Of a stretch of 64,000 nt of DNA, positions 1 to 9,065 are shown piece by piece (within the stretch, counting starts at the first letter, position 1; each line of letters starts with the position of its first letter). The translations under genes were made by a program, and so were the position numbers. The notes under the pieces are model-generated. The model worked only from the letters and a program-made list of their open reading frames with translations, was not told the DNA's origin and did no database searches. The DNA is from Streptomyces sp. HmicA12 (GTDB taxonomy: Bacteria > Actinomycetota > Actinomycetes > Streptomycetales > Streptomycetaceae), in NCBI RefSeq assembly GCF_000373565.1, contig NZ_KB891849.1:270973-334972 (forward strand), read 5' to 3'.

Positions 1-41
1 TCGACCTCGACAGGGTCGTACGACTTGTTCGGTGCCGACAT
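1..41 (-). CDS. pheS: Phenylalanyl-tRNA synthetase alpha subunit, N-terminal fragment
   Basis: Only the first 13 codons lie inside the window; the gene runs off its left edge. They read MSAPNKSYDPVEV from an ATG at 41 on the minus strand, which is the N-terminus I know for Streptomyces PheS. A purine-rich GGGAAGAG lies a few bases upstream. The complete enzyme charges tRNA-Phe as an alpha2-beta2 tetramer with PheT. The identification rests on this short match and on the known order pheS, sensor kinase, rRNA methylase, rplT in Streptomyces. Confidence 0.8.
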   Translation of the reverse strand, partial: MSAPNKSYDPVEV

Positions 42-181
42 CTCTTCCCGTGCTTCCGATTGGCGTGGCTGAGGGTCCCGCAGACGCGTTCGACGGCCGT
101 CGAGTGGCAGGGACGCAAACGTGCCAAAGGACGAGTCTAACGGGGGTGACGTGTACGACTGCGCCCGTGGGGGCCCGGCGC

Positions 182-1336
182 TCAGCTGGTGAGATACGCG
201 GGCGTCGCCACGGGCAACGTAAATCGGAACTCGGCGCCGCCGCCGGGCGCCCGCCCGACCGTGATGGTCCCGCCGTGGGCCTCGACGATGCCCTTGACGA
301 TGTACAGCCCGAGGCCCGTGCCGCCGCGCTTGCTGCCCCGCCAGAAGCGGGTGAAGACGCGGTTCATGGACTCCTCCGGGATGCCGGTGCCCTCGTCGCT
401 CACCGTGACCGACGTGCCGACCGGCTCAGTGGGTGCGGCGGGTTCGATGGCAATGGTGACCGATCCTTCGCCGTGCCGCACGGCGTTTTCCAGCAGATTG
501 CTGAGCACCTGGTCGACCTTGTCGGGGTCCGCCCACAGATCGGGCAGCGGCTGCTCCACCCGGAGCAGGAAACGGTCGGCCGCCTGCCCGGACGCCACAT
601 GGGCCTGGATGTGCCGGGAGACGGCGGCGCCGATGTCGACGGGCTGGCGCCGCACTTCGAGACGGCCCGAATCGATCCGTGAGATGTCGAGCAGTTCGGC
701 GATCAGCCGCGTCACGCGGTTCGCGTCGGCGTCGACGGTCTCCAGCATCAGCCGCTTCTGCTCGTCGGTGAACCGCTCCCACTTCGCGAGGAGCGTGGCG
801 GTGAATCCCTTGACCGAGGTCAGCGGGGACCGCAGCTCGTGGGCGACGGTGGCGATCAGCTCCGCGTGGCTGCGCTCGGTGCGGCGCCGGGCCTCGGTGT
901 CGCGGATCGAGATGACGACGCGGCGCACGGGACCGGTCGGCCTGCCGCGCACATAGCGCGCGGTGACCAGGACCTCCCGCCCGCCGGGCAGCAGCAGGTT
1001 CCGCTCGGGCTGGCCGATGCGCGTGGCGAGTCCGCCGTACGGATCGGTCAGTTGCCACCAGCGGCGTCCTTCGAGGTCCTCCAGGGGCAGCGCGCGCTCC
1101 AGCGGCTCGCCGAGGGCACGCTCCCGCGGTACGGCGGTGATGCGCTCGGCGGCGGCGTTGAAGGAGACGACGCGGCCGCTCTCGTCGGCGACGACGAGTC
1201 CGTCGGGCAGTTCGTCGGGGTGCACTCCCAGGCCGGCGAGATCGTCGCGGTCACGCGGGGGCACGGTCGGTCCCCACCGTCCCCGCACTCCTCGCGAACT
1301 GCTCGTGCCGACGACGCTCATCTCCCCGTGTCCCAC
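182..1336 (-). CDS. Soluble PAS-domain sensor histidine kinase
   Basis: A 384-residue histidine kinase with no membrane segment, so it probably senses a cytoplasmic signal. A PAS-like region covers about residues 36-150. The HisKA dimerisation domain carries the phospho-acceptor His166 in VAHELRSPLTSVKGF. The ATPase domain has the N box NLLENAVRHG (Asn284), the G1 box DEGTGIPE (about 314) and the G2 box GTGLGLYIVKGI (about 339). The GTG start at 1336 follows GACGAGAG; the ATG at 1321 has its GGGGAG directly abutting and is less likely. No response regulator is adjacent, so the partner is unknown. It sits between pheS and an rRNA methylase, the usual Streptomyces arrangement. Confidence 0.88.
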   Translation of the reverse strand: MGHGEMSVVGTSSSRGVRGRWGPTVPPRDRDDLAGLGVHPDELPDGLVVADESGRVVSFNAAAERITAVPRERALGEPLERALPLEDLEGRRWWQLTDPYGGLATRIGQPERNLLLPGGREVLVTARYVRGRPTGPVRRVVISIRDTEARRRTERSHAELIATVAHELRSPLTSVKGFTATLLAKWERFTDEQKRLMLETVDADANRVTRLIAELLDISRIDSGRLEVRRQPVDIGAAVSRHIQAHVASGQAADRFLLRVEQPLPDLWADPDKVDQVLSNLLENAVRHGEGSVTIAIEPAAPTEPVGTSVTVSDEGTGIPEESMNRVFTRFWRGSKRGGTGLGLYIVKGIVEAHGGTITVGRAPGGGAEFRFTLPVATPAYLTS

Positions 1337-1378
1337 CTCTCGTCCCCATCCAGGACCAGGCCCGAGGTGGTCACCCTA

Positions 1379-2221
<843 letters not shown>

Positions 2222-2250
2222 GACAACTCACCTGGGGAAGAAGCGCCCCC

Positions 2251-2286
2251 GAAGGGGCGCGAGGAACGGCGCGACCAGCCACAGCC
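2251..2286. repeat. Degenerate copy of a dispersed Streptomyces repeat
   Basis: The sequence GGGGCGCGAGGAACGGCGCG followed by ACCAGCCACAGCC is one of three related copies here; the others are at 33650-33687 and 47150-47180. Their shared core is AGGGGCGCGGGGAACNGCGCGA. I recognise this as a family scattered through intergenic DNA of Streptomyces genomes. Its function is unknown. Confidence 0.6.
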
Positions 2287-2338
2287 GGTCCGCACACGGC
2301 ACACAACAGACGATGGCAGACGGGACACCGAACGCACT

Positions 2339-2369
2339 CGGACCCGCAAGCGGCAAGCTTGCGGGTCCG
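2339..2369 (-). terminator. Hairpin terminator after rplT
   Basis: A perfect 13-bp stem (CGGACCCGCAAGC with GCTTGCGGGTCCG) encloses a 5-nt loop, 28 bp past the rplT stop. There is no T-tract on the minus side, which is common for Streptomyces terminators. It would end the infC-rpmI-rplT transcript before the methyltransferase gene. Confidence 0.8.
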
Positions 2370-2396
2370 AAAATCACGTCCGGCTCAGCGGAGCGA

Positions 2397-2783
2397 TCAG
2401 GCGGCAGCCTTCGGCGCGTTGACGTCCGCCGGAAGCGCCTTCTGCGCAACCTCGACCAGCGCGGCGAACGCGTTGGCGTCGTTGACGGCGAGCTCCGCGA
2501 GGATCTTGCGGTCCACCTCGATGTTGGCGGCCTTCAGACCCTGGATGAGGCGGTTGTACGTCATGCCGTTCTGGCGGGCAGCGGCGTTGATGCGCTGGAT
2601 CCACAGCTGACGGAAGTCGCCCTTGCGCTTCTTGCGGTCGTTGTAGTTGTAGACCAGGGAGTGGGTGACCTGCTCCTTGGCCTTGCGGTACAGACGCGAA
2701 CGCTGACCGCGGTAACCGCTGGCCTGCTCGAGGATCGCCCGACGCTTCTTGTGCGCGTTTACCGCGCGCTTGACGCGTGCCAC
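2397..2783 (-). CDS. rplT: 50S ribosomal protein L20
   Basis: A 128-residue L20, near the usual 115-130. It binds 23S rRNA early in large-subunit assembly. The N-terminus MARVKRAVNAHKKRRAIL and the stretch SGYRGQRSRLYRKAKEQV are typical. The start is GTG at 2783, preceded by AAGGAG at a spacing of 8. It is the last gene of infC-rpmI-rplT, 98 bp after rpmI, and is followed by a strong hairpin. L20 autoregulates this operon in other bacteria, but no L20-binding mimic was identified here. Confidence 0.97.
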   Translation of the reverse strand: MARVKRAVNAHKKRRAILEQASGYRGQRSRLYRKAKEQVTHSLVYNYNDRKKRKGDFRQLWIQRINAAARQNGMTYNRLIQGLKAANIEVDRKILAELAVNDANAFAALVEVAQKALPADVNAPKAAA

Positions 2784-2881
2784 TTTGTAACTCCTTGTAG
2801 CGGGGCCGGGGTTGTCGTCACCCGACCCGAATTCGAATAGGTCCCGGTCAGTCGATGCTCAGGGTGCGGGGCACCCGAGCA

Positions 2882-3076
2882 TCACTTGCCGAGAAGCTTC
2901 TTGATCTTCTTGGCGTCGCCCGGGGCCATCTCGGCGTTGCCGGTGAGGCGGCGCGTCAGGCGCGACGACTTGTGCTCGAGCAGGTGGCGCTTGCCGGCGC
3001 GCTCACGGAGCACCTTGCCGGAGCCGGTGACCTTGAAGCGCTTGCTGGCACCGCTGTGCGACTTGTTCTTCGGCAT
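2882..3076 (-). CDS. rpmI: 50S ribosomal protein L35
   Basis: A 64-residue, strongly basic L35 of standard length, a component of the large ribosomal subunit. It begins MPKNKSHSGASKRFKVTGSG and ends MAPGDAKKIKKLLGK, as in actinobacterial L35. The ATG at 3076 is the natural start. It is the middle gene of infC-rpmI-rplT. Confidence 0.97.
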   Translation of the reverse strand: MPKNKSHSGASKRFKVTGSGKVLRERAGKRHLLEHKSSRLTRRLTGNAEMAPGDAKKIKKLLGK

Positions 3077-3199
3077 AGCGCCGTTCTCTCCTCGTCAGTG
3101 GCGTTCCCGGCCGGTCCGTGCCTGGGGCGCGAACCGGCCGCGGGGGAACGTCAGTTGTGTCAGTTGGTATCCGTGGCGCACAGGCTGTGCGCCGGCGGA

Positions 3200-3871
3200 T
3201 CATGCCTCGGCAGGAGCCTCGGCGGGGGCCTCGGCCGGAGCCTCGGCAGCTTCCTCGGAAGACAGGTCCTCGGCGGCGTTCTGCGACTTGCCGGGGTTGG
3301 CCTTCGCGTCGGCCTTGCGGGCGGCCTGCGCCTCGCGGGCCTCGGCCATGGCCTCGGTCTTCTTCTTGTGCGGGCCGAGAACCATGATCATGTTTCGACC
3401 GTCCTGCTTCGGGTTCGACTCGACGAAACCGAGGTCCTCGACGTCGTTCGCGAGACGCTGCAGCAGTCGGTAGCCGAGCTCCGGCCGGGACTGCTCGCGA
3501 CCACGGAACATGATCGTGATCTTGACCTTGTCACCCTGCTTGAGGAACCGGACGACGTGACCCTTCTTGGTGTCATAGTCGTGCGGGTCGATCTTCGGCC
3601 GGAGCTTCATCTCCTTGATGACCGTGTGCGCCTGGTTCTTGCGCGCCTCACGGGCCTTCATGGCCGACTCGTACTTGAACTTCCCGTAGTCCATGAGCTT
3701 GCAGACAGGGGGACGGGCGTTCGCCGCCACCTCGACCAGGTCGAGGTCGTACTCCTGAGCGAGCTCAAGGGCCTTGGCAAGCGGAACAATCCCGACCTGC
3801 TCGCCGCTGGGACCGACAAGTCGCACTTCGGGAACGCGAATCCGGTCGTTGATGCGGGGCTCGGCGCTGAT
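3200..3871 (-). CDS. infC: Translation initiation factor IF-3, probable AUC start
   Basis: IF-3 binds the 30S subunit, prevents 50S joining and proofreads start-codon and initiator-tRNA pairing. The N-domain (RINDRIRVPEVRLVGPSGEQ, then ARPPVCKLMDYGKFKYE), the basic linker and the C-domain (KKGHVVRFLKQGDKVKITIMFRGREQSRPELG) are complete, followed by an Ala/Glu-rich tail with PAEA repeats. The reading frame is open back to a GTG at 3895 (231 aa). However, a perfect AGGAGG (3881-3876) sits inside that extension, four bases before an ATC codon at 3871-3869. Starting at that ATC gives ISAEPRIND, matching IF-3 N-termini elsewhere, for 224 codons. Rare AUU/AUC starts are a known infC autoregulation device. 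Confidence 0.95.
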   Translation of the reverse strand: MSAEPRINDRIRVPEVRLVGPSGEQVGIVPLAKALELAQEYDLDLVEVAANARPPVCKLMDYGKFKYESAMKAREARKNQAHTVIKEMKLRPKIDPHDYDTKKGHVVRFLKQGDKVKITIMFRGREQSRPELGYRLLQRLANDVEDLGFVESNPKQDGRNMIMVLGPHKKKTEAMAEAREAQAARKADAKANPGKSQNAAEDLSSEEAAEAPAEAPAEAPAEA

Positions 3872-3954
3872 GGATCCTCCTCGGTAGCACCACACGACGG
3901 TCTGGCGGACCGCCGCGTACGTCTTTTACGTAAGTACCAACCGCGCCGGCGCAC

Positions 3955-4016
3955 AAAAAATGCCCCGGACGGTACACATGGGGGGCTCCAAGAACTACCG
4001 GAGCACCGCCACGGTG
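3955..4016 (-). promoter_or_regulatory. Structured infC leader with possible attenuator
   Basis: Read on the minus strand, three hairpins line up: CACCG-TGG-CGGTG (4016-4004), GCTCC-N10-GGAGC (4004-3985) and GCCCC-N15-GGGGC (3986-3962). The last is followed at once by ATTTTTT (3961-3955). The second and third share positions 3985-3986, so they exclude each other, as antiterminator and terminator would. The terminator stem is only 5 bp with a long loop, so this is a proposal. The rest of the 381-bp gap (3872-4252) shows no gene that I can support. Confidence 0.4.
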
Positions 4017-4252
4017 TGACCGCGGGGCGCGCTATCGGACGGTTCCATCGTCCGTACGGAACGATGGGGACCGTCTGACCGGTGACCCGCCGCCCTTATG
4101 TGCCGGGCGGCCAGGTGGGAGATCGGAGCCTCCACTTGTGGGCCGGAACTCGCTGACTTTCGCAAGGGCGTGTCCGGCCGGTCGTTACACAAGGTTAGCA
4201 GCACTTGGGGGGTGCGCCCAACCGGGTGCACGGGCGGCATATCGTGTGACGC

Positions 4253-4618
4253 ATGAGTGACACCACCCCTTCTTCTGTCGAAGCGCCTGACTACGACGCG
4301 CTGGCCCGTGACATCGCCGAGGTTCCGGCGGTCGAGGTCATCGTGACCGTCGCGGTGAACCTGATGAGTGCCGCCGCGGTGAAGCTGGGCCTCACCGAGG
4401 AGGGCGACGCCCACAAGGACCTCGACGAGGCGCGCAAGCTGATCCACGCCCTCGCCGGTCTGCTCGACGGCAGCGCGACCGAGATCTCGTCCTTCCACGC
4501 CGCGCCGCTGCGCGACGGGCTGAAGTCGTTGCAGCTCGCCTTCCGCGAGGCGTCGATCGTGCCCGACGAGCCCGGCCAGGGCCCCGGCGAGAAGTACACG
4601 GGCGCCGTCTACGGCTAG
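4253..4618 (+). CDS. DUF1844 family protein
   Basis: A 121-residue cytosolic protein matching the DUF1844 family; the function is unknown. The recognisable part is EVPAVEVIVTVAVNLMSAAAVKLGL (split across residues 22-47), followed by DLDEARKLIHALAGLLDG. The two helical blocks lack transmembrane-like continuity. It is divergent from infC, and in Streptomyces this neighbour of infC is conserved, so a link with translation is possible but unproven. No strong ribosome binding site precedes the ATG. Confidence 0.85.
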   Translation: MSDTTPSSVEAPDYDALARDIAEVPAVEVIVTVAVNLMSAAAVKLGLTEEGDAHKDLDEARKLIHALAGLLDGSATEISSFHAAPLRDGLKSLQLAFREASIVPDEPGQGPGEKYTGAVYG

Positions 4619-4627
4619 GGACGACGC

Positions 4628-5407
4628 TCAGCCACGTACGTAAAGGGGCTCGCCCGGAAGCGTGGCCTCGGCCGGCAGGAGTGCCAGGTCGAGGCCGCGC
4701 GCCAGGCGGGCCCTCAGTGTTTCGTCGGCCGCGATGCGGGCGGCCACCGCGCCGGCGGCCGCCTGGACGTCGGCCTCCGCGTCCACGACCAGGGCCAGCG
4801 TGCCGTCCGCCGGTCCCGGTCCCAGATATGCGCGGGACACCGCCGGCTCCGCCGCGACCGCCGCGCGGACCGCGTCCCTGACCGCCGGATCGGTCAGCGG
4901 GTCCGTGGTCGTGCGGCCCTCCGCGAGGGCGTACAGGGCGGGGCCCGTCAGCTCGTACGGGACCGGGCCCGCGAGGTCGAGGACGACCGTGTCGGCCTTC
5001 TCGTGGGCGGCGGCCTGGAGCGCCTGGTGCAGCGGGACGGCGACCGGGCGGGCCTCGGGGTCCCACAGGGCGAGGGACGCGGTGGAGGTGAAGGCGGGGA
5101 GCGCGGTGCGGTGGCCCGCCTTCAGGGTCGGGACCGCCATGTCGCTCGTCTTCTCGCGGCGCAGCCCGCCCACCCGTCTCCCACCACCGCCCTTGTTTCG
5201 AGCTTCGCGCCCCTCCTCGTTGCCCTCCTCCACCTCGCCGAGCACGGCGACGACGGGGACGAGGAGGCGGGCGCCCTTCAGTGCCTCCAGGACCGGGCCG
5301 TGGGCCGTGCGGTCCGCCGACCAGGCGGCCAGGGCCTCGGTCAGACGCGGGTCCGCGGTGCCGTCGTCGTCGGAGAAGCCGGGGTCGGGAATGTTCTTGT
5401 TCGCCAC
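4628..5407 (-). CDS. SseB N-terminal-domain protein
   Basis: An acidic protein of about 259 residues resembling the SseB family. The region from LTEALAAWSADRTAHGPVL through ARLLVPVVAVLGE to the segment with LPAFTSTASLALWDPEARPV is the typical SseB core. A low-complexity Gly/Glu/Arg insertion interrupts it at about residues 60-80. The GTG at 5407 gives VANKNIPDPGFSDDDG, the N-terminus I recall for the S. coelicolor homologue; an upstream GTG at 5431 is possible. The molecular function is unknown. It ends 10 bp from the DUF1844 gene, facing it. Confidence 0.78.
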   Translation of the reverse strand: MANKNIPDPGFSDDDGTADPRLTEALAAWSADRTAHGPVLEALKGARLLVPVVAVLGEVEEGNEEGREARNKGGGGRRVGGLRREKTSDMAVPTLKAGHRTALPAFTSTASLALWDPEARPVAVPLHQALQAAAHEKADTVVLDLAGPVPYELTGPALYALAEGRTTTDPLTDPAVRDAVRAAVAAEPAVSRAYLGPGPADGTLALVVDAEADVQAAAGAVAARIAADETLRARLARGLDLALLPAEATLPGEPLYVRG

Positions 5408-5503
5408 GTTCACCGACCCTACCGAGGTCACGGGCGCGGGTTCTCAGCGGACCCTGAGCCGGGCCTCATGGTCCCCACAGGACGCGGTCGCACCATCGGC
5501 CGC

Positions 5504-6457
5504 ATGTCCCCCGGATCCCGTGGTTCCCGGCGCCGTGAGCGGAGTCGGCGGCCTGTCCTGTACGCGGCCGTCGCGTCCTCGGTGCTCCTCGCCGGTACCG
5601 CCGCCACTACCGTCTACGTGAAGGCGCAGGCGCACGACGCGACCGCGCTGGTGTCGCACGCGTCCGCTGCCGCTGGAGGTCCGTCCGTGTCGCCCTCGTC
5701 GTCGCCGTCCGCCTCGCCCACCGTCGACCCGGACGCCCTGCTCGCCGAAGCACTGAAGGGCCGGGACGGGACCTTCTCCGTCGCCGTGCTCGACGTGGCG
5801 GACGGAACGAGTGCCGCGTACAGCTCCGGCGAGGACGACAGGACGTACGACACCGCCAGCATCGTGAAGGTCGACGTTCTCGCCGCGCTGCTGCTCCGGG
5901 CCCAGGACGAGGGGCGGTCGCTGACCGGCCAGGAGAAGGCGTACGCCGCCGCGATGATCGAGAACAGCGACAACTCGGCGACCACCGCGGTGTGGGACAT
6001 CATCGGCGGGGCCGACGGGCTCGACGCCGCCAACGAGCGGCTCGGGCTCACCGGGACGACCGGTGGCGACGGCCCGCTGTGGGGGCTCACACAGACCACC
6101 GCGGCCGATCAACTCGCTCTGCTGCGTCAGGTGTTCGGGGTGGCGGGCGACAGCGATCAGGTGCTGGACGCGTCCTCGCGCGCGTACGTCGAGGAGCTGA
6201 TGGGCAACGTCGAGTCCGATCAGCGATGGGGGGTGTCCGCCGCCGGTGACGGCGACGGTCTCGCGCTCAAGAACGGGTGGCTGCGGCGCAGCACGACCGG
6301 GCTGTGGGACATCAACAGCGTCGGCCGGGTGACCGTCGACGGGAAGCGGTACCTGGTGGCCGTGGTCTCCGACGGGAGCGCCACCAAGGACGCGGGGATC
6401 TCGCTGGTCGAGGCCGTGGCGAAGGCCGCGGTGCCGGTGGTCAGCGGCGCCGCGTGA
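5504..6457 (+). CDS. Exported serine hydrolase of the class A beta-lactamase fold
   Basis: A 317-residue protein with an Arg-rich N-terminus and one hydrophobic segment (residues 17-38), so membrane-anchored or secreted, then a Ser/Pro linker (51-75). The penicillin-recognising fold follows. The SxxK nucleophile motif is SIVK (Ser119), the second motif is SDN (155-157), and the third box reads KNG (256-258) where KTG or KSG is usual. I see no clear Glu166-type omega-loop motif, so it may act on peptidoglycan or be degenerate rather than a true beta-lactamase. The reading frame is open upstream; the ATG at 5504 is preferred over 5468, neither having a strong binding site. It converges on the mycosin gene with a 17-bp overlap. 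Confidence 0.8.
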   Translation: MSPGSRGSRRRERSRRPVLYAAVASSVLLAGTAATTVYVKAQAHDATALVSHASAAAGGPSVSPSSSPSASPTVDPDALLAEALKGRDGTFSVAVLDVADGTSAAYSSGEDDRTYDTASIVKVDVLAALLLRAQDEGRSLTGQEKAYAAAMIENSDNSATTAVWDIIGGADGLDAANERLGLTGTTGGDGPLWGLTQTTAADQLALLRQVFGVAGDSDQVLDASSRAYVEELMGNVESDQRWGVSAAGDGDGLALKNGWLRRSTTGLWDINSVGRVTVDGKRYLVAVVSDGSATKDAGISLVEAVAKAAVPVVSGAA

Positions 6458-7601
6458 GGCGGTGGCCGCGCCACAGGTAGACGGCCGCGCCGACCAGGAC
6501 GACGCCGAGACCGCCCGCCACCAGGCCGACCCAGGTGGCCTGACCCTCTTCGTCCGGGTCCGCGGGGCCGTCACCGAAGTACTTCTCGCCGTACGCGGCC
6601 GAGGTCAGGGTCTCCGGCTTGAGCTTGCGGGCCGCCGTGATCGCCGCCGCCGGGTCGACCATGCCGAAGCCGCGGGAGTCGTCCCGGCCGCCGTCCGGCG
6701 GGTCCTGCGCGGTGCCCTCGACGAGCTGCTTGATCTGGGCCGGGGTCAGGCCCGGGTGCGCGGCGCGGATCAGGGCGACCGCGCCGGAGACGAACGCCGA
6801 GGCGGCGCTGGTGCCCCAGGCCGAGTAGTACTTGCGGTCGGGGTCGGCGGTGACGATGCCGCGGCCGGGGGCGGCGACCGTGGCGTACCAGCGGCGGGTG
6901 GAGAACGAGGCGCGGGTGCCGGTCGCGTCGACGGCGGTGGCCGTGATGACGCCCGGGTAGGCGGCCGGGTAGGAGATGTGGTCGCCCTTCTCGCCGCCGT
7001 TGCCCGCCGAGGCGACGACGGAGACGCCCTTCTTCAGGGCGTACTGGATGGCGTCGTCCTCGCTCGCCTCGGCGTGGGCGGTGGACGAGTCGTCGCCGAG
7101 GGAGAGGTTGATGACGTCGGCGCCGTGGTCGGCGGCCCAGCGGATGCCGTCGGCGAGCGCGTTTCCGCGGGTCTCGCGGGCCTTGGCGCGGGACGAGTCG
7201 CCGTCCTCCAGGATCACGCGGACGGGCAGGATCTTCGCTTCCGGGGCCACGCCCATGACGCCGTCGCCGTGGTCCTTGCCGTGGCCGTGGCCCGCGATGA
7301 CACTGGCGATGGCGGTGCCGTGCCGGGCCCAGGGACGGTCGCCGCGCTCGGCGCCGAAGCCGATGAGGTCCTTGCCCGCGAGCACGTTGCCCGTCAGGTC
7401 CGGGTGTTCGTCGTCGACGCCCGTGTCCAGGACGGCGACGGTGATGCCCTTGCCCTTCGTGGTGTGCCAGGCCTCCTGCGTGTGCAGGGCGGTGAGGCCC
7501 CACTGCTGGGCGCGGACCGAGTCGGCGTGCGCGGCCGTGGCGGGGAGCAGGGTGAGCGTCGCGGCCGTCGTGAGGATCGCGAGCCGGTGTCGGCGGTTCA
7601 T
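6441..7601 (-). CDS. Mycosin-like subtilisin serine protease (S8), membrane-anchored
   Basis: A 386-residue protease with a signal peptide (1-26), a subtilase domain and a C-terminal transmembrane anchor (about 356-377) followed by a basic RRR tail. The catalytic triad is Asp59 (VAVLDTGVD), His94 (RHGTAIAS) and Ser265 (GTSAASAF), with Asn201 for the oxyanion hole. This layout is that of MycP mycosins of type VII secretion. No EccB, EccC, EccD or WXG100 gene is nearby, so it is an orphan mycosin. Its start overlaps the stop of the upstream membrane-protein gene (ATGA), so the two are translationally coupled. Confidence 0.88.
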   Translation of the reverse strand: MNRRHRLAILTTAATLTLLPATAAHADSVRAQQWGLTALHTQEAWHTTKGKGITVAVLDTGVDDEHPDLTGNVLAGKDLIGFGAERGDRPWARHGTAIASVIAGHGHGKDHGDGVMGVAPEAKILPVRVILEDGDSSRAKARETRGNALADGIRWAADHGADVINLSLGDDSSTAHAEASEDDAIQYALKKGVSVVASAGNGGEKGDHISYPAAYPGVITATAVDATGTRASFSTRRWYATVAAPGRGIVTADPDRKYYSAWGTSAASAFVSGAVALIRAAHPGLTPAQIKQLVEGTAQDPPDGGRDDSRGFGMVDPAAAITAARKLKPETLTSAAYGEKYFGDGPADPDEEGQATWVGLVAGGLGVVLVGAAVYLWRGHRLTRRR

Positions 7602-8926
7602 GACGGCTGCTCCGTGGACTGCTTCTGGACCGCCTTGCGCAGGCCCCGCTCGATCCGGTCGGCGATGCCCTGGGCCTCGTGGCCGAGTCCCGCCTGGGCG
7701 GGGGCGGTGGTGGCGCCCGACTTCATGGCGTCGGCGGCGGGTTGGGGGTCGGAGACGGTGCGGCCGTCGGCGAAGCCGGAGACCGCGTAGACCACGACGG
7801 GGGCGTCGGTCAGGACGTTGATGGTCCAGGACGCGCGCTGGGCGTCGCCGAAGTCAGCGGCGGCGGTGCCCTTGGCGGCGTACGGGCGGGGCATGAGGTC
7901 GGCGCGCCGGTCCAGGCCCTGTTCGGTGAAGCGGGTGCGCAGCGTGCTGGTCGCCTCGACGTCGGCCCTGGTGAACATCAGGCCGACGGTGGTGACGTTG
8001 CTCTGGGTCGAGTCGGTGTACGTGGCGCGCAGCAGGCGCAGGCAGCCCGCGGGGCTCAGGGCCTTGTGCAGCAGCGGGTCGAAGGCGTCCTTGCAGCCGC
8101 TGTCGGGGGCGACGGCGATCCGCGTCCAGGTGCGGTCGGCGCCGCCGGGGCCCGCGCCCTCGCCCTTCAGGGTGGGCGGGAACAGCCGGTCGACGGGGAT
8201 GCTGTGCCACAGCTCGCCCGCCTCGCGGTAGGCGCTCTGCGCGGACACGGTGCCGTCTCCGTCGTCGCCGGTGAGAAGGGAGCCGGTGGTGGCGCCGCCG
8301 AGCAGGCCGAGGCCCAGCACGAGGCAGGCCGCGGCCGCGGCGGCCCGGGGCGCGAGGCGGGCGCCGATGGGGCGCAGCCTCGTAGTGCTGTCGTCGTAGT
8401 GCTCGGGGCGGGCGAACCGCACGAAGGGCCGGCCGGTCGTGCCCGGGAGGGGGGTGAGGTCGACGGTGCCGACGGGCCTGCGGGGGGCTGTGGTTGGCGG
8501 GGCCGGCGGGATCGGTGGTGCGGCGGGTGCCGGTGGTATCGGCGGTGCCGGCGGGATCGGGCGCAGGCGGGTGGTGGTTTCGGCGGGACGCGGCGTCGGG
8601 ACCTCGGGGGGCAGGGGGCCCGGGTGTGCCGTGGGGCGGGGGGCCTTGACGCCGTGGGCGGTTGCCGAGGTGCCGGCGGGTGACGCGCCGTCGCCGTTCG
8701 TCGCCTCGGCCCTCGCCTCGCGCCTGGCGGGGCGCAGCACCGTGGTCGGGGGCGAGTCCGGGAGGCGGGAGGACGGGGCCGGCGCCGGGGGCGCGGTCGG
8801 CAACGGCGGGGCCGCGTCCGGGCGTTCGGCCGCGGGCTCCTGCGCGGGGCGGGGCGGAACGGCGGTCTCCGGAGGGCGGGGCGGGAGGGGAGGGAGGGGA
8901 GGGACGCGTCGCGCTTCCGTGCTCAT
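7598..8926 (-). CDS. Pro-rich single-pass membrane protein coupled to the mycosin
   Basis: A 442-residue protein of unknown function. Residues 1-160 are extremely rich in Pro, Ala and Thr (repeats such as PPAPPIPPAP). One transmembrane helix (about 192-218) follows, then a roughly 220-residue domain, probably extracytoplasmic, containing CKDAFDPLLHKALSPAGCLR with two possible disulfide cysteines. It overlaps the mycosin start by 4 bp, so they form one operon, and the outer domain may be the protease's partner or substrate. The Pro-rich tail would be cytoplasmic. No catalytic motif is recognised. Confidence 0.75.
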   Translation of the reverse strand: MSTEARRVPPLPPLPPRPPETAVPPRPAQEPAAERPDAAPPLPTAPPAPAPSSRLPDSPPTTVLRPARREARAEATNGDGASPAGTSATAHGVKAPRPTAHPGPLPPEVPTPRPAETTTRLRPIPPAPPIPPAPAAPPIPPAPPTTAPRRPVGTVDLTPLPGTTGRPFVRFARPEHYDDSTTRLRPIGARLAPRAAAAAACLVLGLGLLGGATTGSLLTGDDGDGTVSAQSAYREAGELWHSIPVDRLFPPTLKGEGAGPGGADRTWTRIAVAPDSGCKDAFDPLLHKALSPAGCLRLLRATYTDSTQSNVTTVGLMFTRADVEATSTLRTRFTEQGLDRRADLMPRPYAAKGTAAADFGDAQRASWTINVLTDAPVVVYAVSGFADGRTVSDPQPAADAMKSGATTAPAQAGLGHEAQGIADRIERGLRKAVQKQSTEQPS

Positions 8927-9065
8927 GCCTCCCCGTTTCCTCAGCCTGCTTGCGCGTCACTCTAACGGGCTCGGCCACGTACCGGAGGATTCAGTCCACG
9001 TGCTCGGCCGATCTGCCCGGAACGTCCCCCTACCCTGCGGTAATCGTGTCTGGCAGGCTGCGGTC

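Noticed and set aside
3765..3977. Short frames across the infC leader
   Set aside because: They overlap the infC 5' region and have no ribosome binding site; the region looks like regulatory RNA.
5003..5503. Upstream extension of the serine hydrolase frame
   Set aside because: It is antisense to the SseB-like gene, and the sequence before 5504 lacks signal-peptide or domain features.
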